Below, piece by piece: positions 36,319-45,709 of a DNA stretch of 64,000 nucleotides. The stretch spans positions 1 through 64,000 of the forward strand of contig CAZNLR010000004.1 of assembly GCA_964574215.1 (NCBI GenBank). The letters are read 5' to 3'. Both the position numbers and the translations under genes were made by a program. Origin of the DNA: GCA-2725625 sp964574215 (GTDB lineage: Bacteria; Pseudomonadota; Alphaproteobacteria; Rhodospirillales; UBA2165). The notes beneath the pieces were generated by a model. It was not told the DNA's origin. It worked only from the letters and a program-made list of their open reading frames with translations, and did no database searches. How positions within the stretch are numbered: position 1 is the stretch's first letter; each line of letters starts with the position of its first letter.

Positions 36319-36465
36319 TCTGCCGTTCCGGGCCCCAAATACGCTTGACGGCCTTCCGAAACATTGCGACAAGGGGGCCGCAATTTGCACCACCGCATCA
36401 CCGTACCCGTACCTTGACGCAAAGTCGGTCCGGGCGGTCGAAGATTACAGTTAAAGGAGCGATCC

Positions 36466-37641
36466 GTGCCCAAAGGAAATTACCTGTTTACCAGTGAATC
36501 CGTATCCGAAGGTCATCCCGACAAAGTTTGCGACCGGATATCAGATGCCATTGTCGACGCCTTTTTAACCGCTGATCCGGTTTCCAGGGTCGCCGTGGAA
36601 ACGCTGACCACCACCAACCGGATTGTACTGGCCGGCGAAGTCCGGGGTCCGGAATCCATCACCAAAGACAAGATGGAAGAAGCGGCCCGCGCCTGCGTTA
36701 AGGATATCGGTTACGAACAGGATGGGTTTCATTGGCGCGAAGCCGAAGTTTCCGTGCATGTGCATTCCCAGTCCTCCGATATTGCCCAAGGCGTTGACGC
36801 CGCCGGCAACAAGGACGAAGGCGCGGGCGACCAGGGGATCATGTTCGGGTACGCCTGTAAGGAAACCGACGTATTGATGCCCGCCCCCATCCACTATTCC
36901 CATGCCATTTTGGCGTCATTGGCCGAAGCCCGTCATTCGGGGGCCGAGCCGGGCCTGGGCCCCGATTCGAAAAGCCAGGTGACGTTGCGCTATGAAAACG
37001 GCCAGCCCGTGGGCGCCACTTCGGTGGTCGTCTCTACCCAGCATGCCGCCGACCTCGACCAGGAGGCGGTCAAGGAAATCGTCCGTCCCCATGTGGTCAA
37101 TGTTTTGCCCGACGGTTGGATGTGTCCCGAAGAGGATTTCTACGTCAACCCGACGGGCCGGTTCGTCATCGGTGGTCCGGACGGTGACGCCGGGCTGACG
37201 GGCCGTAAGATTATCGTTGATACTTACGGCGGCGCGGCGCCTCACGGCGGCGGCGCCTTCTCCGGTAAGGACCCGACCAAGGTGGACCGCTCGGCGGCCT
37301 ATGCGGCCCGCTATTTAGCGAAAAATGTCGTGGCGGCTGATCTGGCGGATAAATGCACCATTCAATTGGCCTATGCCATTGGCGTCTCCAAACCGCTATC
37401 GGTTTACGTGGACACGGCGGGCACGGGAAATGTTGACGAGGATAAATTATCCGCCGCGCTGCAAGAAGCCATGGATTTAAGTCCCCGCGGTATTCGCGAG
37501 CATCTCGGTTTGAGCAAGCCAATCTACGCCCGGACGGCCGCTTACGGGCATTTCGGACGATCTCCCGACGCCGACGGCGGTTTTTCCTGGGAACGCACCG
37601 ATCTGGCGGACCAGTTAAAATCCGCGCTCAATGGGGGATAA
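36466..37641 (+). CDS. metK: S-adenosylmethionine synthetase
   Basis: 391 residues from GTG 36466 with AAAGGAG 7 bases upstream. It makes SAM from methionine and ATP. GHPDKVCDRISDAIVD, GAGDQGIMFGY, DGDAGLTGRKIIVDTYGG and GGGAFSGKDPTKVDRSAAY are the ATP, methionine and metal/phosphate loops. The length equals the family norm. Preceded by a PhrR-like gene and followed by trmB, whose product consumes SAM. Confidence 0.97.
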   Translation: MPKGNYLFTSESVSEGHPDKVCDRISDAIVDAFLTADPVSRVAVETLTTTNRIVLAGEVRGPESITKDKMEEAARACVKDIGYEQDGFHWREAEVSVHVHSQSSDIAQGVDAAGNKDEGAGDQGIMFGYACKETDVLMPAPIHYSHAILASLAEARHSGAEPGLGPDSKSQVTLRYENGQPVGATSVVVSTQHAADLDQEAVKEIVRPHVVNVLPDGWMCPEEDFYVNPTGRFVIGGPDGDAGLTGRKIIVDTYGGAAPHGGGAFSGKDPTKVDRSAAYAARYLAKNVVAADLADKCTIQLAYAIGVSKPLSVYVDTAGTGNVDEDKLSAALQEAMDLSPRGIREHLGLSKPIYARTAAYGHFGRSPDADGGFSWERTDLADQLKSALNGG

Positions 37642-37670
37642 TCCCCCAATGGAGGATAATCCAAGAGCGG

Positions 37671-38372
37671 ATGATATCGGCAGGCGATAAACCTCACTTT
37701 TACGGTCGCCGCAAAGGCCACAAGTTAAGGCCCGGCAGACGAACTTTATTCGAGCAGCGTCTGCCGGAAATCGCCATCACATTGCCGGAGGTCGGCGGTG
37801 ATATTTCCGGCGATCTGTTTTCGGATACTGTCGAGGATATTTGGCTGGAAGTTGGTTTCGGCGGCGGCGAACATCTCGCCTATCAAGCGGGCGTCCATCC
37901 CGAAATCGGTTTCATTGGCTGTGAACCTTATATCAATGGCGTGGCGGCGCTGCTGTCGCTCATGGATGAAGCCGGGTTGACTAATATCCGTCTGTTTAAC
38001 GACGATGCCCGGCTCTTGCTCGGCCACCTTCCAGAAAATTCCATCGGTCGTACTTTTGTTTTATTTTCCGATCCCTGGCCGAAGAAGCGGCACAACCGGC
38101 GGCGCTTTTTCAAGGGGGAAAACCTCGACGCCTTGAGCCGGCTGATGAAAGACGGCGCACATCTGCGCTTCGCTTCCGATGATATGAGCTATATCCGTTG
38201 GGCGCTCGATGCCGTCTACCATCACCCCGATTTTTCCTGGCAGGCGACCGGGCCCGAGGATTGGCGGCGGCGTCACGAAGACGCCTGTGAAACCCGCTAC
38301 GAAGCCAAGGCCCTATCCCAAGGAAAAACCCCCATTTATCTCACCTTCGTTAGACAGCCTCGGCGCGGATAA
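37671..38372 (+). CDS. trmB: tRNA (guanine-N7-)-methyltransferase
   Basis: 233 residues. It methylates G46 of the tRNA variable loop. The SAM-binding loop WLEVGFGGGEHLA is near residue 58, and FSDPWPKKRHNRRRFF near 134 is the family's catalytic signature. SDDMSYIRWALDAV follows. Only 29 bases separate it from metK, so the two share a transcript. Confidence 0.95.
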   Translation: MISAGDKPHFYGRRKGHKLRPGRRTLFEQRLPEIAITLPEVGGDISGDLFSDTVEDIWLEVGFGGGEHLAYQAGVHPEIGFIGCEPYINGVAALLSLMDEAGLTNIRLFNDDARLLLGHLPENSIGRTFVLFSDPWPKKRHNRRRFFKGENLDALSRLMKDGAHLRFASDDMSYIRWALDAVYHHPDFSWQATGPEDWRRRHEDACETRYEAKALSQGKTPIYLTFVRQPRRG

Positions 38373-38481
38373 ATACGCCCGAATTTCCTGTGGTCAATAA
38401 AATGCTTGAATTTCCCAGCCTTGAAGAGGAGAATGCACCATCATTCTTGGACATAACAGTCTGTGACTGCAAATTCTAAGG

Positions 38482-38523
38482 GTGGGCCCGCTTCTAAACC
38501 AGTGGCCCGCTTTTTTGTTTTTT
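38482..38523 (+). terminator. Putative terminator/attenuator before rimP
   Basis: GGGCC (38484-38488) pairs with GGCCC (38504-38508), followed by a GC pair and a T-rich run (TTTTTTGTTTTTTT). The stem is short, and GGCCCGCTT is also directly repeated. It lies 12 bases before rimP, so it may act as an attenuator for the nusA operon. No tRNA gene (metY in enterics) is present here. Confidence 0.4.
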
Positions 38524-38534
38524 AGCGGTATCGT

Positions 38535-39032
38535 ATGAGCGTAGAACAGAAAATTGAGGAACTGATCAGTCCGGCCATGAACAACATGGGGTTTGATGTC
38601 GTCCGCATTCAATTGTCGGGCACCAAACGGAAAACCCTCCAGGTTATGGCCGAACGCCAGGACCAAGCGGGCATGACCGTCGACGATTGTGCCGCCATCA
38701 GCCGGGACGTATCGGCGATCCTGGACGTGGATGATCCCATCGCCGGGGCCTATGCCCTCGAGGTCAGTTCACCCGGCATCGACAGGCCCCTGGTGAAAAA
38801 GAAAGATTTTGAACGTTTTGCCGGGTTCGATGCGCGGGTCGATATGAATCTCGCCATCGAAGGGCGCAAAAAATTCAAGGGGAAACTCTTGGGCCTGCAT
38901 GACGATTTGGTCGAAATCCGGGTCAAGGAAGAAACATTTGAATTACCGTTCGGTGATATCCGCCGGGCGAAATTGTTGTTGACGGATGAGCTGTTGGCGG
39001 CGGCTAACCAGTCGGAGTCCGTTCCGTCGTAG
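38535..39032 (+). CDS. rimP: Ribosome maturation factor RimP
   Basis: 165 residues, first gene of the nusA-infB operon. It helps assemble the 30S subunit. YALEVSSPGIDRPLVKKKDFERFAG near residue 74 is the family signature, and a C-terminal Sm-like barrel follows (KGKLLGLHDDLVEIRV). The start codon lies shortly after a terminator-like hairpin. Gene order rimP-nusA-ylxR-infB-rbfA-truB-rpsO-pnp is the conserved bacterial one. Confidence 0.95.
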   Translation: MSVEQKIEELISPAMNNMGFDVVRIQLSGTKRKTLQVMAERQDQAGMTVDDCAAISRDVSAILDVDDPIAGAYALEVSSPGIDRPLVKKKDFERFAGFDARVDMNLAIEGRKKFKGKLLGLHDDLVEIRVKEETFELPFGDIRRAKLLLTDELLAAANQSESVPS

Positions 39033-39083
39033 TCCGTTAAAGAGTTGAAATTTTTGAAACGAAGGTAACTAGGTCTGGAGACC

Positions 39084-40700
39084 ATGGAAACGAACACAGA
39101 ATCGAGCATGATCTACACTCATCCGGAACTTCTCCTGGTGGCGGATACAGTGGCGCGGGAAAAGGGTATCGACCGGGAAGAGGTTCTCGAGGCGATGGAG
39201 CAGGCCATTCAGAAAGCCGGCCGGTCCAAATACGGCCACGAACACGATATCCGCGCCGAAATCGACCGCAAGTCGGGTGAAATTCGATTGGCCCGCTATG
39301 TCGAGGTGGCCGAGGAAATCGAAAACGAACTGACCCAAACCACATTGGAAGAAGCAAGGCAGCGCAAGGAAGACGCCGAAATCGGCGAATTCCTGGTTGA
39401 TCCCCTGCCGCCCATCGATTTCGGCCGCATTGCCGCCCAGACGGCGAAACAGGTGATCGTGCAAAAAGTCCGTGAAGCCGAGCGCAAACGGCAGTTCGCC
39501 GAATTCAAGGATCGCATGGGCGAAGTCGTCAACGGCATGGTCAAGCGGGTCGAATTTGGCAATGTTATCGTCGATCTCGGCGGACGCGCAGAGGGCATCA
39601 TCCGCCGCGACGAATGTATTCCAAGAGAACATTTTTCCAACGGTGACCGGGTGCGTTCTTATATTTACGACGTACGGGAAGAGCCGCGCGGCCCGCAGAT
39701 TTTCCTGTCCCGCAGCCATCCCCAGTTTATGGCCAAGCTGTTCACCCAGGAAGTACCGGAAATTTATGACGGCATTATCGAAATCAAATCCGTCGCCCGC
39801 GACCCGGGTAGCCGCGCCAAAATCGCAGTGATTTCGTCGGATTCGAGTATCGATCCCGTTGGAGCCTGCGTCGGTATGCGGGGGTCGCGCGTTCAGGCAG
39901 TGGTGGCAGAACTGCAGGGTGAAAAAATCGATATCATTCAGTGGTCGATGGATCCCGCCACCTTTATCGTCAACGCGCTGGCGCCGGCCGAAGTTTCCAA
40001 AGTTGTGCTGGACGAGGAAGCCAACCGTATCGAAGTGGTCGTGCCCGACGATCAACTCAGTCTGGCGATTGGCCGCAGGGGGCAGAATGTGCGTCTGGCC
40101 TCGCAGTTGACGGGCTGGGACATTGATATTCTTACCGATGCGGAGGAATCGGAACGCCGGGTGGAGGAATTCAAAGTTCGCTCGCAGCTCTTTATCGACT
40201 CTCTCGATGTCGACGAAGTGATAGCCCAGCTTCTGGTGACCGAAGGCTTCTCCAGTATCGAAGAGGTGGCGTTTGTCCCGATTGAGGAATTGTCGTCGAT
40301 CGAGGGATTTGACGAAGAAGTATCCGAGGAACTCCGTCAAAGGGCGCGTCAGTATCTCGAAGGGCGGGAAGCCGAAATGGAAGAAGCCAGAAAAGCGTCA
40401 GGCGTCAGCGACGAGGTTTCTGATGTAAAGGGCTTGTCGCCGGAAATGCTGGTTGCCTTGGGCGAAAACGACGTCAAGTCCCTGGACGATCTGGCCGATC
40501 TCGCCAGTGATGAGTTGCGGGAAATAGTCGGAGAGGAAAATTTAAGCGAGGACAACGCCAACGAAATAATTATGGCGGCGCGCGCCCATTGGTTCGAGGA
40601 TGAAGAGTCTGGAGATGAAGATGAGACCGAGGCCGAAAAGGGTGAAGGTGAATCGCCGGCAGACTCTGAAGAGAATGCGGACGAACCTACCGAATCGTAA
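39084..40700 (+). CDS. nusA: Transcription termination/antitermination factor NusA
   Basis: 538 residues. The N-terminal RNA-polymerase-binding domain contains VAREKGIDREEVLEAMEQAI. The S1 domain follows from about 130 (VVNGMVKRVEFGNVIVDLGG). Tandem KH domains include DPVGACVGMRGSRVQAVVAEL and LAIGRRGQNVRLASQLTGWD. Two C-terminal helix-hairpin repeats follow, and the tail is very acidic (from about 515). It pauses or releases RNA polymerase and supports rRNA antitermination. Confidence 0.97.
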   Translation: METNTESSMIYTHPELLLVADTVAREKGIDREEVLEAMEQAIQKAGRSKYGHEHDIRAEIDRKSGEIRLARYVEVAEEIENELTQTTLEEARQRKEDAEIGEFLVDPLPPIDFGRIAAQTAKQVIVQKVREAERKRQFAEFKDRMGEVVNGMVKRVEFGNVIVDLGGRAEGIIRRDECIPREHFSNGDRVRSYIYDVREEPRGPQIFLSRSHPQFMAKLFTQEVPEIYDGIIEIKSVARDPGSRAKIAVISSDSSIDPVGACVGMRGSRVQAVVAELQGEKIDIIQWSMDPATFIVNALAPAEVSKVVLDEEANRIEVVVPDDQLSLAIGRRGQNVRLASQLTGWDIDILTDAEESERRVEEFKVRSQLFIDSLDVDEVIAQLLVTEGFSSIEEVAFVPIEELSSIEGFDEEVSEELRQRARQYLEGREAEMEEARKASGVSDEVSDVKGLSPEMLVALGENDVKSLDDLADLASDELREIVGEENLSEDNANEIIMAARAHWFEDEESGDEDETEAEKGEGESPADSEENADEPTES

Positions 40701-40735
40701 TCAGGCCTTTTTCGGTTAGGCGCAGAAGGAGTAAA

Positions 40736-41329
40736 TTGGCGAAGAATAAGGATCCACAGCGGCGTTGCATCCAATCGGGGCAATCCTACCCCAAGGAACA
40801 ATTGGTGCGCTTTGTGATCGGTCCGGATAGCACGGTGGTGCCGGATATTGCCGAACGATTGCCGGGGCGGGGTTTGTGGTTATGCGCCCGCCGGGATATG
40901 ATGGAAATGGCCTGCACGTCAGGCACGTTTTCCAAAGCAGCCAGGGCCAAGGTCGATGTGCCCAATGATCTGACCGATCAGGTCGAGGATTTGCTGCGGC
41001 GGAGATGTATGGAAATATTCGGCTTGGCCAGGCGGTCGGGTCAAATGGTTGGTGGTTTTGAGAAGGTAAAGGCCTATCTATCCGCCAAAGAGAAGGGTAA
41101 TAAGGCGGGCCTCTTAGTGGCCGCTCAGGATGGCGGTGAAGAAGGCCGGAAAAAAATAAGCGCTCTGGCGCCGGGTGTTCCGCTGATCGAGATATTCAGT
41201 GGAGAAGAATTGGGCGCTGCCGTGGGTCGGGAACGGTTGGTTCATGCCGTGATCGCCTCCGGAGGAATAGCCGATCGTTTGATCGGCGAAGCGGGCCGAT
41301 TGTCCGGGATAATTGGTCGGCAGGAATAA
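40736..41329 (+). CDS. YlxR-domain / L7Ae-like RNA-binding protein
   Basis: 197 residues from TTG 40736 with a strong AGAAGGAG 4 bases upstream. The N-terminal DUF448/YlxR domain has RCIQSGQSYPKEQLVRFV and LPGRGLWLCARRDMME. The C-terminal domain is L7Ae-like (FGLARRSGQMVGGFEKVKAY, then GLLVAAQDG). This two-domain form is typical of alphaproteobacteria and always sits between nusA and infB. RNA binding is expected. The exact target is not established. Confidence 0.9.
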   Translation: MAKNKDPQRRCIQSGQSYPKEQLVRFVIGPDSTVVPDIAERLPGRGLWLCARRDMMEMACTSGTFSKAARAKVDVPNDLTDQVEDLLRRRCMEIFGLARRSGQMVGGFEKVKAYLSAKEKGNKAGLLVAAQDGGEEGRKKISALAPGVPLIEIFSGEELGAAVGRERLVHAVIASGGIADRLIGEAGRLSGIIGRQE

Positions 41330-41406
41330 AAGTACCGCCCGCTAGTTTGATCGGTATATAAGATAGGTCGATATTAGAGTTGTGAAGGTTAAGTAGACGG
41401 TTTGAA

Positions 41407-43974
41407 ATGACGGATACCAAAGAAAAGACACCGAAGAAAAAGCTGAGCCTTTCGCGGCCGGGCAAACTCGAACTCAAGAAAACGGTCGAGGGCGGTCAGG
41501 TCAGACAAAGCTTTTCCCATGGCAGGTCGAAAGTCGTTACTGTCGAGGTGCGAAAAAAGAGAACCTTCGCCCCTGGCTCGACCGGCAGTATGACCGAGGT
41601 TACCGAAGCCGAAGAACAGATCGACGAAACCGCGGCACCGGATGTGGAAGTGGAAACGAATTTATCCGCGGCCATGGCTGCCGAAGCCGCCGTTGCTGAT
41701 AATTTAACGGATCACGAACGTGCCGCCAGGGTGCGCGCGTTGCAGGATGCTCAAAAAGCGGAAGAAGAGAGTAAGCTGCATCCGGAACCTGAGCCCGAAC
41801 CGGAACCTGAGCCCGAACCCGATCTGGAATCCGAACCGGGCGAAACGCCCGCCGAAGTTCCGGAAAGGCCCGAAGAAACTGCCGCCCGCGAAGCTGCCGA
41901 GGAAAGTAAACGGCAGGAAGAAGAAGCGCGCAGCCGAGAAGAAAAAGGCCGCGCCGCAGCCGAAGCCGGTATGGCCAAACTCAAGGCAATCGAGGCCGAA
42001 TCGGAAGAGGCCGGAGACGGCAAAACCGGCGCCAAGCGTGGCAAAACTCCTGCCAAACGTCCGACGCCGGGACGTCGTGGCGAACCGAGACGCCGGGCGG
42101 GAAAACTAACCATTGCCGAAGCGCTCGACGATTCCGAGAGGCAGCGATCATTGGCTTCCGTCAAACGGCAGCGGGAACGCAAGAAGCGCCGCGAAGGTCC
42201 CATAGAACATGTAAAAATCGTCCGCGAAGTTGTTATTCCTGAAACCATCACGGTTCAGGAATTGGCCAACCGCATGGCCGAGCGCGGTGTCGAGGTTATC
42301 AAGACATTGATGAAAATGGACGTCATGGCCACCATGAACGATGCCATTGATGCCGATACGGCCGAGCTCGTCGTTACCGAGTTCGGCCACACCTTTACCC
42401 GTGTCAGCGAGGCTGATGTGGAAATCGGTCTGGGCGGTGGTGACGATGTGCATGAGGATTTGCTGTCGCGGCCGCCGGTAGTGACTGTCATGGGTCACGT
42501 CGATCACGGCAAAACGTCGCTGTTGGACGCCATCCGAAAAGCCGACGTCGTGTCAGGCGAGGCGGGCGGCATTACCCAGCATATCGGCGCCTATCAGGTA
42601 ACGGTCTCGGAAGACCAAAAAATTACCTTTATCGATACGCCGGGCCATGAAGCCTTTACCGCCATGCGCGCCCGCGGCGCCAAATCGACGGATATCGTCG
42701 TCCTTGTTGTCGCCGCCGACGACGGCATTATGCCGCAGACCATCGAAGCGATCGATCATGCCAAGGCGGCCGAGGTGCCGATCATTGTCGCCATCAACAA
42801 GATCGACCGGCCGGACGCCAACCCCACCCGGATACGCACCCAATTGCTCGAACATGAGATCGTGTTGGAAGCCATGGGCGGCGATGTACTCGACGTGGAA
42901 GTGTCAGCGATCGAGGGCACCAATCTCGATAAATTGGAAGAAACCATTCTCCTGCAGGCGGAAATTCTCGATCTCAAGGCCAACCCGGACCGTTTGGCCG
43001 AAGGCGTGATTATCGAATCCAAGGTGGAACAGGGCCGCGGTCCTTTGGCCACCGTCCTGGTGCAGAACGGAACGTTGAAAAAAGGTGACATTTTTGTCGC
43101 CGGTTCCGAATCGGGCCGGGTCAGGGTTCTGGTCAATGATCATGGCGAACAGGTGGATGAAGCCGGACCGGCGGTGCCTGTCGAGGTCGTCGGACTGGCC
43201 GGTGCGCCGTCCGCAGGTGACGATTTCGTGGTTGTCGAAAACGAAGCCCGTGCCCGCGAAGTCGCCGAATTCCGGCAGAGCCGGGACCGTAACCAGAAAT
43301 CTACGGTCGCGCCGCGCGGCTCTCTCGAAGATATGTTCGAGGCCATTCAAGCGGGCGAGGCGAAAGAACTGCCCATCGTGCTGAAGACCGATGTTCAGGG
43401 TTCCGTTGAGGCCATTGTCGGCATGTTCGAAAAATTGCCGCAGGATGAAGTAAAGGTGCAGGTGCTGCATAGCGGTGTCGGCGGTATCAATGAATCCGAT
43501 ATTACGTTGGCCGGCGCATCCCAGGCGGCGGTGATCGGCTTTAACGTACGCGCCAACAAACAGGCGCGAGACCAGGCGGCCGCCAACGGTGTCGATATCC
43601 GCTATTATTCCGTCATTTACGACGTTGTTGACGACATTAAGAAAATGCTGGTCGGATTGATGGCACCGGTTCTGCGGGAGAATTATCTGGGCAATGCGGA
43701 AGTCCGCGAAGTGTTCAGCGTTTCCAAGATCGGCAAGGTCGCCGGCTGTTACATTTCCGAGGGCGTCGTAAAACGGGGCTCCAAGGTAAGGTTGCTGCGC
43801 GACGATGTGGTTATTCATGAAGGTGACTTGTCGACGCTCAAACGCTTCAAGGATGATGTCCGCGAGGTCAAGGAATCTTACGAATGCGGTATGTCCTTCG
43901 AAAATTACAATGATATCAAAATCGGCGATGTCATTGAATGTTTCGAGGTCCAGGAGATCGCACCCGAAATTTAA
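41407..43974 (+). CDS. infB: Translation initiation factor IF-2
   Basis: 855 residues. The first ~280 residues are low-complexity and charged, including a Pro-Glu repeat near residue 125 and a Lys/Arg-rich block ending in the IF2_N motif. The GTPase domain has G1 GHVDHGKTS near residue 364, G3 DTPGHEAF near 411 and G4 NKID near 465. The C-terminal half holds domains II-IV, which bind fMet-tRNA. It positions initiator tRNA on the 30S subunit and promotes joining. Third major gene of the nusA operon. Confidence 0.97.
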   Translation: MTDTKEKTPKKKLSLSRPGKLELKKTVEGGQVRQSFSHGRSKVVTVEVRKKRTFAPGSTGSMTEVTEAEEQIDETAAPDVEVETNLSAAMAAEAAVADNLTDHERAARVRALQDAQKAEEESKLHPEPEPEPEPEPEPDLESEPGETPAEVPERPEETAAREAAEESKRQEEEARSREEKGRAAAEAGMAKLKAIEAESEEAGDGKTGAKRGKTPAKRPTPGRRGEPRRRAGKLTIAEALDDSERQRSLASVKRQRERKKRREGPIEHVKIVREVVIPETITVQELANRMAERGVEVIKTLMKMDVMATMNDAIDADTAELVVTEFGHTFTRVSEADVEIGLGGGDDVHEDLLSRPPVVTVMGHVDHGKTSLLDAIRKADVVSGEAGGITQHIGAYQVTVSEDQKITFIDTPGHEAFTAMRARGAKSTDIVVLVVAADDGIMPQTIEAIDHAKAAEVPIIVAINKIDRPDANPTRIRTQLLEHEIVLEAMGGDVLDVEVSAIEGTNLDKLEETILLQAEILDLKANPDRLAEGVIIESKVEQGRGPLATVLVQNGTLKKGDIFVAGSESGRVRVLVNDHGEQVDEAGPAVPVEVVGLAGAPSAGDDFVVVENEARAREVAEFRQSRDRNQKSTVAPRGSLEDMFEAIQAGEAKELPIVLKTDVQGSVEAIVGMFEKLPQDEVKVQVLHSGVGGINESDITLAGASQAAVIGFNVRANKQARDQAAANGVDIRYYSVIYDVVDDIKKMLVGLMAPVLRENYLGNAEVREVFSVSKIGKVAGCYISEGVVKRGSKVRLLRDDVVIHEGDLSTLKRFKDDVREVKESYECGMSFENYNDIKIGDVIECFEVQEIAPEI

Positions 43975-44062
43975 TTTGACGGAACCGGCGAAACGGCCCC
44001 TGTACGACGTGCAGGTTTGCGGCCTAAAGTTTTGTGGTTCCCTTTAAACACGGTATGAAGAC

Positions 44063-44476
44063 ATGGGAAAAAGGGCAAATCGGGCGCCGAGCCAGAGGCA
44101 ATTGCGCGTCGGTGAAGAATTACGCCATACCATCGCGCAGGTGATCGAACGCGGCGAACTGCGCGACCCCGTTCTGGCCGACATCTCCATCACTATTTCC
44201 GAAGTCAGGATCGGCCCCGATCTGCGCAACGCCACCGTGTTTGTGGCGCCCCTTGGCGGCAGCATTGATATCGCTAAAGACGACAGGGCCACTCAATCCG
44301 GCACCGAGGATATCGTCGCCGCCTTGCAGCGGGCCGCGCCCTTTTTGCGCCGCTCGATCGCCAAGGCCGTCCATCTCAAATATGCTCCTAATCTGACTTT
44401 TGAGGCCGACACGTCGTTTGACTATGCGGACAGCATCGACCGCCTGCTGGTCAAGGTGGGAACCGAGAAAAAGTAG
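44063..44476 (+). CDS. rbfA: Ribosome-binding factor A
   Basis: 137 residues, KH-like fold. SQRQLRVGEELRHTIAQVIE and LADISITISEVRIGPDLRNATVF are the family blocks. It binds the 16S rRNA 5' region during cold adaptation and late 30S assembly. It lies between infB (88-base gap) and truB (20-base gap), as usual. Confidence 0.95.
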   Translation: MGKRANRAPSQRQLRVGEELRHTIAQVIERGELRDPVLADISITISEVRIGPDLRNATVFVAPLGGSIDIAKDDRATQSGTEDIVAALQRAAPFLRRSIAKAVHLKYAPNLTFEADTSFDYADSIDRLLVKVGTEKK

Positions 44477-44496
44477 GACGATGGTGCGTTAAAGAT

Positions 44497-45423
44497 ATGG
44501 CTCGTAAAAAAAGGGGCGATCCCATTCATGGTTGGCTGGTCATCGACAAGCCGGCCGGTATGACGTCGGCCAAAATCGTCAATCGGGCAAGAAAAATTCT
44601 GAATGCCGCGAAAGTCGGCCACAGCGGCACCTTGGACCCCATGGCGACGGGAGTTTTGCCGCTGGCCTTCGGCGAAGCGACCAAAACCGTCTCCTATATG
44701 ATGGATGGGCTGAAGGAATACCGTTTTACGGTCGCTTGGGGCGAGGCCCGCGATACCGATGACGCCGAGGGCGCGGTCGTGGAAACCAGTGACCACCGGC
44801 CCACGCGCGATGAAATCGAAAATGGTTTAAAAGCATTTATCGGTGAAATTGAACAGGTGCCGCCGGTCTATTCGGCGATCAAGGTCGATGGCGAGCGGGC
44901 TTACAAACTGGCCCGTGAAGACAAGCCGGTGGCGATGAGCCCGAGAAAGATTCTGGTAGAGGATTTCACCCTGATTGACATCCCGGACCGGGATCATGCG
45001 GTGTTTGAGGTAAGGTCGGGCAAAGGCGCCTATATGCGGGGCCTGGCCCGGGATTTGGCGGTGCATCTCGGTACCGTCGGCCATATATCGGCCCTTCGCC
45101 GGACCCGTTCCGGACCCTTTAGAGAAAAAGACGCAATTTCGCTGGATATACTGGAGCAACTAGGGCATAGTGCCGCCGCCGCTGACATATTGCGGCCGGT
45201 TGAGACCGCGCTGGACGACATCCCGGCGCTGGCCATGACCGAGGACGAAGCCCGTCGCCTAAGGTGTGGACAGACAATTTCCGCACTAAAAGTGGCCAAG
45301 CGAACCCCCCTCAAAGACATAAGCCAAGGCGACGTTGTGTGCGCCATGGAAGAGGGAAAATTGGTGGCCTTGGCCCGTTTCGAAGGCGGCGAGATACGTC
45401 CGTTTCGTGTATTAAACCTTTAA
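44497..45423 (+). CDS. truB: tRNA pseudouridine(55) synthase
   Basis: 308 residues. The motif GHSGTLDPMATGVLPL near residue 45 contains the catalytic aspartate. GWLVIDKPAGMTSAKIV opens the protein, and QVPPVYSAIKVDGERAYKLA is the second signature. The C-terminal PUA-like part (FRVLNL end) binds tRNA. It makes pseudouridine-55 in the T-loop of tRNAs. rpsO follows after 16 bases. Confidence 0.96.
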   Translation: MARKKRGDPIHGWLVIDKPAGMTSAKIVNRARKILNAAKVGHSGTLDPMATGVLPLAFGEATKTVSYMMDGLKEYRFTVAWGEARDTDDAEGAVVETSDHRPTRDEIENGLKAFIGEIEQVPPVYSAIKVDGERAYKLAREDKPVAMSPRKILVEDFTLIDIPDRDHAVFEVRSGKGAYMRGLARDLAVHLGTVGHISALRRTRSGPFREKDAISLDILEQLGHSAAAADILRPVETALDDIPALAMTEDEARRLRCGQTISALKVAKRTPLKDISQGDVVCAMEEGKLVALARFEGGEIRPFRVLNL

Positions 45424-45439
45424 ACGAATGGAGTGAACG

Positions 45440-45709
45440 ATGTCGATTACCGCAGAGCGGAAGCAAGAGCTTATTAGTGAATACGCCACCAATGAAGGCG
45501 ATACCGGTTCCCCGGAAGTGCAGATTGCAATCCTGACGGAACGCATCAACAATCTTACAGATCATTTGAAGACCCATAAGAAAGATCACCATTCCCGCCG
45601 TGGATTGCTGATGATGGTGGGTCAACGCCGACGCTTGTTGGATTATCTCAACGCGAAAAAAGTTTCGCGCTACGAGGATTTGATCAAACGGCTCGGCCTG
45701 CGCCGCTAA
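45440..45709 (+). CDS. rpsO: 30S ribosomal protein S15
   Basis: 89 residues, the exact usual length. YATNEGDTGSPEVQIAILTE and HHSRRGLLMMVGQRRRLLDYL are diagnostic. S15 is a primary binder of the 16S central domain. In E. coli it represses its own mRNA. The leader here is only 16 bases from truB, so any such control would use sequences inside truB. pnp follows after a long structured gap. Confidence 0.97.
   Translation: MSITAERKQELISEYATNEGDTGSPEVQIAILTERINNLTDHLKTHKKDHHSRRGLLMMVGQRRRLLDYLNAKKVSRYEDLIKRLGLRR

Noticed and set aside
38373..38534. A tRNA gene (metY-like) before rimP
   Set aside because: No cloverleaf, T-loop GTTCRA or acceptor pairing could be found by eye; only a short terminator-like hairpin is present.
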